In this document: positions 1 through 6,699 of the stretch, one piece after another
Layout: every line of letters starts with the position of its first letter
Position numbering within the stretch: position 1 is the stretch's first letter
Assembly (NCBI GenBank): GCA_965220485.1
Contig: OZ244832.1
Span: 1,922,001-1,986,000 of the forward strand
From: Aldehydirespirator sp965220485
Lineage (GTDB): Bacteria > Actinomycetota > Acidimicrobiia > Acidimicrobiales > Aldehydirespiratoraceae
DNA: 64,000 nucleotides
Direction: 5' to 3'
Made by a program: the position numbers and the translations under genes
Notes under the pieces: model-generated
The model's input: the letters and a program-made list of their open reading frames with translations, nothing else
Databases searched by the model: none
Told to the model about the DNA's origin: nothing

Positions 1-2
1 GT

Positions 3-569
3 TCGCTGCAGCGCAACGTCGTTCTGTTCGAGGAGGGCGCCGAGCCGCATGAGTTCTACCTGGTGATGGCGGGACGGATCGCGATAGCCCAGGAATCGGA
101 GGACGGGCGGGAGTCGCTGCTGGCCCTGATGGGTCCCGGCGAGCTGTTCGGCGAGCTGGGGTTCCTCGACGGCCACAACCGTTCGGCGCAAGCCCGAGCC
201 TTGGAGGAGTCCAAGGTGCTGGTAGTGCCCTATGCCGAGCTGCGCCTGCTCTACGAGAACCATCCGGCCGCGCTGTGGAGCGCGGTGCAGCTCCTGGCCC
301 GGCGGCTGAGGGCAACGGACCGAGCCCTGTCCGACACGGTGTTCCTGGACGTGATGGGCCGCACCGCCAAGCGGTTGCTGGAAATGGCGGGCGACAACGA
401 CGAGTTCGAGATGCCCCTCACCCAGGAGGAGCTCGCCTCCATGGTCGGCGCCAGCCGCGAGCGGGTCAACAAGGCGATCCATGCCTTCGTCAGGCTGGGC
501 TGGATCACCCACAACCACCGCCACTACAAGATCACCAACCGCAAGAACTTAACCCTCCGCGCCCGCTAG
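3..569 (+). CDS. Crp/Fnr-family transcriptional regulator, 5' end outside the window
   Basis: The reading frame is already open at the window edge, so the N-terminus lies outside; the first ATG (63) is internal. The visible part starts in the cyclic-nucleotide-type beta barrel (LFEEGAEPHEFYLVMAGRI, then GELFGELGFLDG), continues through the long dimerisation helix, and ends in a winged helix (LTQEELASMVGASRERVNKAI) typical of Crp/Fnr DNA-binding domains. The effector cannot be read from this fragment: the phosphate-binding cassette reads GELFGELGFLDGHNRSA, with RSA as in cAMP-binding members, which makes nucleotide binding plausible. The next gene fragment lies about 50 bp downstream on the same strand. 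Confidence 0.93.
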   Translation, partial: SLQRNVVLFEEGAEPHEFYLVMAGRIAIAQESEDGRESLLALMGPGELFGELGFLDGHNRSAQARALEESKVLVVPYAELRLLYENHPAALWSAVQLLARRLRATDRALSDTVFLDVMGRTAKRLLEMAGDNDEFEMPLTQEELASMVGASRERVNKAIHAFVRLGWITHNHRHYKITNRKNLTLRAR

Positions 570-618
570 CACCTTCCGAGCGGAGCAGTCCGCGCATGAC
601 ACGGCAGAAGTCGCTACG

Positions 619-984
619 GTGATTCCTACGTGGTCCCAGGCAGTGGGGCCGACAACCCGAAAGACGTTGCGCCGCCGCGGGATCCCGTACTGCGAACTAA
701 CCCGCGAGAACGAATGGCCAACCGGCCCGGAGCAGATCGCTCTCTGTACCATCCACTCGGCGAAGGGCCTGGAGTTCGACCATGTCCTGTTGCCGGGACT
801 CAGCCAACAGGTGACACCGCACGGTCCTGAGGCGGGTGACGCCGACCTCGAACGACTCCGCCGCATGCTGGCGATGGCCATTGGACGGGCCCGCAAGTCA
901 GTGATGGTCGGCTACAAGCCGGGCGAAGAGTCGTCCCTGATCGGGCTCCTCGACCCCGCCACCTTCAAGCTGATCAAGGCATGA
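619..984 (+). pseudogene. C-terminal fragment of a UvrD/Rep-like superfamily 1 helicase
   Basis: The 121 residues carry only the last helicase motifs: TIHSAKGLEFDHVLLPG (motif V region) and RRMLAMAIGRARKSVMVGYK (motif VI region). A UvrD-type helicase needs several hundred more residues upstream with the Walker motifs. No Walker A appears upstream because the Crp/Fnr gene is there. The GTG at 619 is only the first start-like codon; the frame is open further upstream into the regulator's 3' end. I read this as the stump of a larger gene left by deletion. Its stop overlaps the ATG of the next fragment (981). Confidence 0.7.
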
Positions 985-1586
985 GCACGGTGGACTGGGC
1001 TCCCGAAGCTGAGCCGCAGTCTCATGACGAGGTCAGTCGCGCACCTCAATTCCCGGAGGTCGTGACGGCTGCGAAGGAGCGCGGCATCACAAGCATCGTG
1101 CACTTCACGACCGTCAGATGCCTGATAGGTATCTTGGCGAGCGGCGCCGTGAAGGCCCGCAAAGACCTCCCAGACGACGAGGCAATCAAGTACGTCTACG
1201 AGCCTAATGCCGTAGACAGGCACCTCGATCAACTGTGGCACCACTACGTCAACTTGTCGGTGACCGATATCAATCTGCGGATGTTTAGCTTCTCCTCCCG
1301 GGAGCATCCCGATGCCGAGTGGGTGATCTTGGAGTTCGGCCCTGAGATCCTCGGTGACCGAGGCGTGGTGTTCTGCACCACCAACAACATCTACCCAGAC
1401 GCCCACCGAGGCCGGGGCCTTCCACACCGGCCGCCCTGGAGACCGCAGCAACGCTGCCCAGGCCGGCGTGGGCAACCACCGCAGCCAGCACCAGCCTGTC
1501 GACTCGGGCCAACCGGTCGTTGGCTGCGCACGGCAGCACATCGGCGGCTTCAAGCTGCTCCTCCACTGCCGAGCATCTGTCGCTGA
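981..1586 (+). pseudogene. DarT-like (DUF4433) ADP-ribosyltransferase fragment, C-terminus lost
   Basis: The ATG overlaps the preceding TGA, suggesting former translational coupling. Residues 35-135 resemble the DarT/DUF4433 fold: an early SIVHFTTVRCLIGILASG segment (the HFT found where DarT proteins bind NAD) and WVILEFGPEILGDRGVVFCTTNNIYP. After about residue 137 the sequence turns into low-complexity Arg/Pro/Gln-rich translation, typical of reading GC-rich DNA out of frame. The C-terminal segment that carries the catalytic glutamate of DarT enzymes is not visible, and no DarG macrodomain partner follows. Probably inactive. The family call rests on short motifs. Confidence 0.45.
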
Positions 1587-1751
1587 CCGCCTCACGGACG
1601 AACCACGCGGCCGTCTTGCCGGAGGCGTCGGCGGCCCTGGCGGATTGCGAGCGGAGAGACTGTGACCGGCAGTCCCGCCATTCACACGCTCACGCACGGT
1701 TACCGCTCTTGTGTTTTTGAAGAATAGTAACGGTGACCGGTTTTGTAAGTT

Positions 1752-2522
1752 TTGAAAAATGGTAGTGCTCGTGGTAGTGCCGCGCCCGGCGCAGCGGAGG
1801 CAGCCTTGCTACATCCCAACCCGTTCCGGCCGACGTTCGGTCGCCCGCCTCACACGCTCGCAGGGCGAGACGACGCCTTGCGCCGTCTCCGGGTCGCCAT
1901 GTCGGCCGGACCCGATCATCCCGACTACTCCATGCTTCTCAAGGGGCCTCGCGGCTCGGGCAAGACGGTGCTGCTCGCGGCCATGCGAGGCGCCGCTGAG
2001 CAGCATGGCCTGACCACTGTCAGAGTCATCGCCAAGCCGGAGCCCACCTTCGCCGACGCTCTCATCGAGCATATGACAGCCGCCAGCGAAGCCGGCAGCC
2101 GGCGACGCGTCGCCTCGGCTCAGGTCAGCGTGCTGGGAACCGGCGCGGGCGTGTCATTGCAGACCCCCGAAGTGCGGAAGCTGTCGGTGCACACCAGGAT
2201 GCTCGCAGCGATGGAGCACCTCGCCGCGCGGGCTCAGCGCAGCGCCAAGGGCGCTCTCATTACCGTCGACGAGTTCCACAATGCCAACATCGCCGCCGCG
2301 CGGGACTTCGCGCACGCGCTCCAAGACGTGGCGAAGATTGACGGCAAACCCGTCATGCTCGTCGCCGCGGGCCTGCCCTCCATGGAAGAAACCGTCCTCG
2401 CCGACCCAGGCATGACTTTCTTCCAGCGCATCGCCAGGATTGCGATTCGTGCACGCCACGATGCGCGACTGGCTCCGCCGCAAGCGCGGCCAACAATCCC
2501 CGGCCACCGAAGGCTCCCGTGA
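1752..2522 (+). pseudogene. AAA-type ATPase, truncated after the first ATPase lobe
   Basis: Residues 20-45 (NPFRPTFGRPPHTLAGRDDAL) match the entry segment of a family of actinobacterial ORC-like AAA ATPases. A Walker A (GPRGSGKT) lies near residue 68 and a Walker B (ALITVDEFH) near residue 175. Homologs continue past the sensor region for about 150 residues, but here the conserved sequence stops at MTFFQRIARI and is followed by an unrelated Arg/Pro-rich tail. The start is uncertain: TTG 1752 has no clear ribosome binding site. Neighbouring fragments on both sides support decay of an old accessory region. Confidence 0.6.
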
Positions 2523-2709
2523 CCCCGCGACGACCATCACCGTCAAGGAACGCATCATCGCGGCCCACCGCGAGACCACCGACGCCACACACGGCGAAAT
2601 CGCCGAACGGGTCGGCACCCGCGCGGCATATGCAGGGCGAGTCCGCAGAAGCATCCAGAATCATCCGTGGGAGCCGCGAGGGAACCCCGAACAGCAGCCG
2701 TCCTCTTGA
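2440..2709 (+). pseudogene. Small helix-turn-helix-like fragment, possibly the displaced tail of the AAA ATPase
   Basis: An 89-residue frame overlapping the out-of-frame tail of the ATPase. It begins FVHATMRDWLRRKRGQQ, which reads like the end of a protein, and then has a segment (KERIIAAHRETTDATHGEIAERVG) that could be a helix-turn-helix. It may be the original C-terminus of the ATPase brought out of frame by an indel near 2440, or a remnant of another gene. I do not recognise the family. Confidence 0.3.
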
Positions 2710-2735
2710 GGTAGACGCGGACCAAGACCCGGAGT

Positions 2736-2861
2736 TCAGGGCGGCAACGCTCGGGCGCGCTCGGTGCACCACGCCAGCGCCAGTGCGTCTCCGAAGGCGT
2801 GGGGCACGCTGGCCGCGTCCAGCGCGAGATGAAGAGCCACGATGCGCTCGACGACGGTCAC
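2736..2861 (-). pseudogene. N-terminal stump of a nucleotidyltransferase (toxin-like)
   Basis: GTG at 2861 overlaps the TGA of the upstream XRE gene (GTGA). The 41 residues include VERIVALHLALDAASVPHAFGDALALAWCTE, which resembles the start of nucleotidyltransferase-fold proteins in which a VPHAFGGAIAL-type segment precedes the catalytic GTxDID motif. The frame stops before that catalytic motif, so the product cannot be active. Pairing with an XRE regulator suggests a former toxin-antitoxin pair. Confidence 0.5.
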
Positions 2862-3184
2862 TGCCCCGCGGCCTCCGGTGCCCGCCCGAACACAGGGCCC
2901 ACGAGCCCGGACCGGTGACGTGCGGGGAACTCCTCCGCCAGCAACAGGACGGCCTCCAACTCGTCGCCGCGGCAGCCGTCGCCGTAGATGCGGCGGCACA
3001 AGGTGACATCGAGCGCGAACCCAGCGGCGCGCACGATGCGGTCCAGGGTCTCTGTGCTGGGAGACCTACGCCCAGTCTCATAGGCCGAAATCGCCGAGTG
3101 GAAAGTGCAGGCTCGCCGCGCCTACTCCCGCAGGGTCATCCTCGACCGGCTCCTGGCCTCCCCGATCACCCTCGCCGCGTCCAT
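2858..3184 (-). pseudogene. XRE-family regulator interrupted by an in-frame amber codon
   Basis: Read from ATG 3184, the sequence gives MDAARVIGEARSRSRMTLRE, then TAG at 3124-3122, then ARRACTFHSAISAYETGRRS continuing in the same frame for about 88 codons to TGA 2860-2858. Together the halves make a complete XRE helix-turn-helix (expected TLRELARRAG...SAISAYE) plus a C-terminal helical part with DELEAVLLLAEEFPARH. A single substitution from a leucine codon (TTG to TAG) explains the stop. The downstream nucleotidyltransferase stump overlaps it by 4 bp, as in coupled antitoxin-toxin operons. An adjacent palindrome may have been its operator. Confidence 0.65.
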
Positions 3185-3195
3185 TGAACCGACGG

Positions 3196-3209
3196 TATCT
3201 GATCAGATA
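3196..3209. promoter_or_regulatory. Perfect 14-bp palindrome upstream of the XRE gene, candidate operator
   Basis: TATCTGATCAGATA is self-complementary and ends 12 bp before the XRE start codon at 3184. Related sequence (CTGATCTGATATATAA) recurs near 3335-3350 in the same AT-richer intergenic stretch. XRE antitoxins commonly autoregulate through such sites; the role here is inferred from position only. Confidence 0.4.
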
Positions 3210-3380
3210 GCATTAGGCTACTGGGGTCTTCCGCGTCCCACGCGTGAGCAGCGCGGCCCTTGGCGCGCTCTACCCGCCAACCTGCGCTCGTCATTCATCA
3301 GGATGTTGCTCGCGTGGTTCTTGACCGTGTCGAACTGATCTGATATATAAGTAACTATACAGTATCTTAACTATTTTTCG

Positions 3381-3623
3381 ATAGCTTCAGATCATGACAC
3401 CGCAGATCGCGCCGAGCGCTCCCGGCACGGAATCGACGATCAGGACATCTTGCATGCCTATCGCAACGCATTCCGCGTGTTCGAGGAGGACGGGGCCGTG
3501 ATGCGCATCGGAGCCGACCGGAGCGGGCGCATGCTGGAGGTGCTGGTCGTGACAAGACACCGACGGCGTAGGATCGTTCATGCGATGCAAGCACGCACCA
3601 AGTACCTGAGGCAAGAAGCATGA
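3381..3623 (+). pseudogene. Small toxin-like protein remnant without a usable start codon
   Basis: In-frame translation from 3381 gives ASDHDTADRAERSRHGI, DDQDILHAYRNAFRVFEED, GAVMRIGADRSGRMLEVLVV and RRRRIVHAMQARTKYLRQEA. The layout (HGI-D-x-D-ILHAYRN, then IGxDRSGRxLEV, then IVHAMxAR) looks like small toxin-fold proteins coded next to short antitoxins in actinobacteria. No ATG, GTG or TTG lies in frame between the stop at 3348-3350 and the conserved region; an ATG at 3393 is in the +1 frame, so a one-base indel just after it may have broken the gene. The stop overlaps the ATG of the next gene. Confidence 0.45.
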
Positions 3624-3901
3624 CGGGACTGACCCAAGAGATGCTCGACGACGACGCGCTTGCGGACTGGTGCGAAGCCTACGGCCCGTCGCCCGACAGC
3701 GAGACACCCGTCGCTGAGCACTTCCTGCGGTGCGCCGTCGAGGACGGAGACGACGAGCAGCAACTCGCCGAGCCCGTGGCAGCCGCCCGCTCCGACGGCG
3801 CTTCGTGGCTTCGTGTCGCCGAGATTCTGGGGGACCGAAGGTCGGGAGTTCAAATCTCCCCAGCCCGACAAATAACACCCAAGGTCAGAGCACATTTCTG
3901 A
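3620..3901 (+). pseudogene. Antitoxin-like protein whose 3' end has been replaced by a tRNA 3' half
   Basis: ATG 3620 overlaps the preceding TGA (ATGA). The N-terminal 70 residues are acidic (LADWCEAYGPSPDSETPVAEH) and end in AAARSDGASWLRVAEILGDRR, a helix-turn-helix-like segment usual in small antitoxins of the SW..IA..LG type. From about 3831 the reading frame runs through a tRNA 3' segment, so the last 22 residues are not original coding sequence. The gene was probably cut by integration at the tRNA-derived sequence. Confidence 0.45.
3831..3868 (+). other. 3' portion of a tRNA gene (variable loop, T-arm, acceptor 3' strand): candidate attachment-site remnant
   Basis: A 5-bp T-stem GGGAG (3844-3848) and CTCCC (3856-3860) closes the loop TTCAAAT (3849-3855). 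Seven acceptor-stem bases (CAGCCCG) and a discriminator A (3868) follow. Five bases (3839-3843) fit a variable loop. The 5' half is absent: the bases upstream belong to the antitoxin-like gene and do not form an anticodon or D arm. Overlapping frames produce the familiar spurious peptide GRFELPTFGPP, which arises from tRNA genes. 3' tRNA ends are standard integration sites, so this is probably an att scar; no integrase is present here. Confidence 0.6.
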
Positions 3902-3958
3902 TCCAGGCTCACCTGTGGATAACTCTGACCATCGCAATCTTCGTATATGATCCCAAAC

Positions 3959-4917
3959 TTAGAGCGTGCGCGGATAGGCGGTCACTTGGGGCTCCATCGG
4001 TTGCGCCAGTCGATGAGTTTGGCTGTGAGCAGCAAGGTGACGGCGAGGGCTAGCTGCGCGAGCCGGTGTTTGGGTTTTCGGTCGGTGTTGCGGCGCAGTT
4101 GCCCGAAGTTGGACAGCCACGAGTTGGTGCGCTCTATGGGCCAGCGCATCCCCAGCGGCGCGCTGGTCTTGGCGGCGGCTGTGCCGCGCGGCCGTTTCTT
4201 GGCGCAGACGATGTCGTCGATGCCGCGCCGCGCGGCGCGCTCGGCTGTGGCGGCGCCGTCATAGCCGCGGTCCAGGTGCAGGGTCTCCACGTCGGCGGCG
4301 AGCCCGCCGGCCGCGGCCAGCGTGGGCTCAAACAGCAGGCTGTCGTGGCGGTTGGCGCCATCGGCGGTCCAGCTCACCGGGATGCCCCACCGGTCGCACA
4401 GAAGCGACCACTTCCAGCCCGATTTGCCGCGGTCAACAGGGCTTTTGCCGGTGCCGTCGCCGCCGCAGGGAGCCTTGTGGATGGACCCGTCCACCGACGC
4501 CTCAGACAAATCGAGGCCCACGATGCGGTCATAGGCCGCCAGCGCCTCAGCCGCCAGCGCGTCGAACACCCCCGCGTCGATCCACTCGTCGCGGCGGGCC
4601 CGCAGCGTCGTGTCAGACACCGCGCCGCCCATCAGGCGCTCCGCGGTGACCCACGAGCAGCCCGTCACCAGCCGGATCAAGATCCCCTCAAAACAGACCC
4701 GGTCTGAGATCCTCGGCCTGTGACAGCCCAGCGGATGGTCGCCCCCCACAGCGGGCAACAGCCCCCGGATCGCCTCCCAGACAGCATCGAACACCTCCGG
4801 CTCCAGCGCGCGCATAATGACAGAAACCTCCACCTGGTCGTCGTTGTTGTGCACCCGACATCACAGCCGGGAAACCTCGGCGACCGGTGGATGGTCACCT
4901 ATTCGCGCGCCCTCTTA
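3959..4917 (-). mobile_element. IS5-family insertion sequence with about 25-bp imperfect terminal inverted repeats
   Basis: The ends read TTAGAGCGTGCGCGGATAGG on the left and, reverse-complemented, TAAGAGGGCGCGCGAATAGG on the right, matching at about 20 of 27 positions. Both ends sit at TTA trinucleotides (3959-3961 and 4915-4917), consistent with the TNA target duplication of several IS5 groups. The transposase fills the element and is intact. Three short elements elsewhere (12629, 18934, 22223) share these ends. Confidence 0.8.
3982..4854 (-). CDS. IS5-family DDE transposase
   Basis: The 290-residue protein catalyses cut-and-paste transposition of the surrounding element. It has the N-terminal DUF4096-type region (LLPAVGGDHPLGCHRPRISD, then GILIRLVTGCSW), followed by catalytic aspartates in LSEASVDGSIHKA and HLDRGYDGA and the glutamate of the IERTNSWLSNFGQLRRNTDR signature (Y-(2)-R-(3)-E-(6)-K type). 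The length is normal and there is no frameshift, so the copy may be active. ATG 4854 is the first in-frame start after the right inverted repeat. Confidence 0.92.
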   Translation of the reverse strand: MHNNDDQVEVSVIMRALEPEVFDAVWEAIRGLLPAVGGDHPLGCHRPRISDRVCFEGILIRLVTGCSWVTAERLMGGAVSDTTLRARRDEWIDAGVFDALAAEALAAYDRIVGLDLSEASVDGSIHKAPCGGDGTGKSPVDRGKSGWKWSLLCDRWGIPVSWTADGANRHDSLLFEPTLAAAGGLAADVETLHLDRGYDGAATAERAARRGIDDIVCAKKRPRGTAAAKTSAPLGMRWPIERTNSWLSNFGQLRRNTDRKPKHRLAQLALAVTLLLTAKLIDWRNRWSPK

Positions 4918-4955
4918 TGCTATTCCATGACACTAGTTCTGCTATTCCATGAAGA

Positions 4956-6641
4956 GTGGCGGTTATGATCGGTTGCTGGCGTGTTCGTGTTGTGGGGGTC
5001 GTGGCGGCGGCGGTGACGGCCTGGGTGGCTGTGGCGGTGGCCGCGGCCGCGCCGGCGGCCGCGCAGCCCGGGGGGTTCGGCGATGTGGCCGAGGACGCCT
5101 ATTTCTCGGTGCCGGTGGCGGCGCTGGCCGAGTTGGGCGTCTTTGCGGGAACCGAGTGCGCTCAGGGTTTCTGTCCCAACGAGCCGATCGACCGCAAGAC
5201 GATGGCGGTGTGGGTGGTGCGTGTCCTTGACGGCGAGGACCCCCCGGCGCTGAGCGAGTCGAGGTTCGATGATGTGGACTCGCACAGCTTCCATGCGCCG
5301 TTCATTGAGCGCATGGCCGCGCTGGGCGTCACCGGGGGCTGCGGCGACGGCAGCGGGTTCTGCCCCGACCGCGTCGTGAGCCGTGCTCACATGGCGGTGT
5401 TCTTGACGCGCGCCTATGGGCTGCCCGCAGGTGCTGACCCGGGCTTTGTGGACGTTGCCGGCGATGCGTGGTATGGCGCGGCGGTGTCCAGCCTCGCCGC
5501 TTCGGGCGTCACCGGAGGCTGCGGCGACGGCACCGGGTTCTGCCCCCAACAAGACACCAGCCGCGCCCAGATGGCCACCTTCATCCACCGCGCCGAGAAC
5601 CGAGCCGACCAGCCGTCGGACGGTCCTCCTGCCGCGCTTGGTTTGAGCCGGTTCTACACCAAGTATGTGGATGCCTACGGGATGGCCATTGTTTCTTCGG
5701 CTGCTGTGCCGGATGCGGCGCTGTACCGGGCCAGAGACCTCATCACCGAGATGCTCTCTCACGGGCCATATCTGAGAGCCGCGATGGCACAGCAAGGTGT
5801 GAGAGTGGCCATCATGGCCCGCTCGTCGGTAGCCTCCGGCCTTCCCGAGTTCTCCGATTCCGACAGCTTCTGGGACAACAGAACAAGGGGAGGCGGCTTC
5901 TTCGCGGATCCGGTGGTCGTGATCGCGGAGGAGAACCTCCTCTGCTACAGCGACGACGTCTTCCCTCATGAAGACATCACCGTCCATGAGTTCGCTCATG
6001 CCATTCACCTCGCGGGGGCGGCGCGGCAGCCTGAGGGCAGTTTCGACTCGCGCCTCAACACCGCCTACGAGCGGGCCATGGCTGCTGGACTCTGGGGGAA
6101 CACCTACGCCGCGACCAACGCCGGGGAGTATTGGGCTGAGGGAGTTCAGTCCTGGTTCGATTTGAACGATCCTCCAGGGTTCATACACAACCAGATCGAC
6201 ACCCGAGAAGAACTACAGGCATATGACCCGGCCCTCGCGGGTCTCATCCAAGACGTGCTCGGCGATGCGGCTGTCTCCTCCTCATGTCACAGCGCCACAT
6301 CCGGGGCCCGCGACACCAACAGAATCCAAGGAGTGCTCCTGGGGCCTGACGGATCTCCCCTCGAAGGAATTGTGTTGTGGGCCTGGAGCGGCGAAAGAAG
6401 CAGCAGCGGCTACAGCACGACACAACCAGACGGCACGTTCGCTGTCGCGGTCCCCGACAGCATGTTCACACTCGACATCTATGCCGCTGCGGACGGCAGT
6501 TGCGCCGGACAGTACGACGGTGAGAGCATCACCAGCAACTACAGCGAGGCAGTCAAGATAACTGTCCAAGGACAAGACATCGACGGCATAACGATACGCC
6601 TGCCCGCGCGGCCACAAGACATACCAAGCGGCGAGTGTTGA
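4956..6641 (+). CDS. Secreted S-layer-homology protein with a zinc-protease-like (HExxH) domain
   Basis: A signal peptide (residues 1-35, Ala/Val-rich, ending APAAAQP) is followed by three SLH repeats (about 38-210; each with FGDV/FDDV, ALGVTGGCGDG and FCP..xxxRAxMA). The next domain holds DITVHEFAHAIHLAG near residue 345 and NAGEYWAEGVQSWF about 45 residues on, the HExxH plus downstream Glu of a gluzincin peptidase. The last 100 residues (IQGVLLGPDGSPLEGIVLWAW) form a carboxypeptidase-regulatory-like beta sandwich. Likely anchored in the wall and acting outside the cell. Starts GTG 4956 or ATG 4965 are both possible. A 13-bp direct repeat (4918-4930, 4940-4952) lies just upstream, at the IS edge. 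Confidence 0.85.
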   Translation: MAVMIGCWRVRVVGVVAAAVTAWVAVAVAAAAPAAAQPGGFGDVAEDAYFSVPVAALAELGVFAGTECAQGFCPNEPIDRKTMAVWVVRVLDGEDPPALSESRFDDVDSHSFHAPFIERMAALGVTGGCGDGSGFCPDRVVSRAHMAVFLTRAYGLPAGADPGFVDVAGDAWYGAAVSSLAASGVTGGCGDGTGFCPQQDTSRAQMATFIHRAENRADQPSDGPPAALGLSRFYTKYVDAYGMAIVSSAAVPDAALYRARDLITEMLSHGPYLRAAMAQQGVRVAIMARSSVASGLPEFSDSDSFWDNRTRGGGFFADPVVVIAEENLLCYSDDVFPHEDITVHEFAHAIHLAGAARQPEGSFDSRLNTAYERAMAAGLWGNTYAATNAGEYWAEGVQSWFDLNDPPGFIHNQIDTREELQAYDPALAGLIQDVLGDAAVSSSCHSATSGARDTNRIQGVLLGPDGSPLEGIVLWAWSGERSSSGYSTTQPDGTFAVAVPDSMFTLDIYAAADGSCAGQYDGESITSNYSEAVKITVQGQDIDGITIRLPARPQDIPSGEC

Positions 6642-6699
6642 ACCCGCGAGTGCGTCGGCAAAATGCTTGCGGTGATGAGCCGAGTTGATGGGAGGACCA

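Noticed and set aside
912..1697. 261-aa minus-strand open frame opposite the DarT-like fragment
   Set aside because: The protein is low-complexity Pro/Arg/Trp-rich with no recognisable domain, and the plus strand carries family motifs; typical antisense frame of GC-rich DNA.
3387..3937. Minus-strand frames with GRFELPTFGPP and GWGDLNSRPSVPQ peptides
   Set aside because: These peptides are well-known false translations of tRNA 3' ends; they mark the tRNA remnant, not a gene.
4066..4707. 213-aa plus-strand frame opposite the transposase
   Set aside because: It mirrors the transposase gene and has no independent features.
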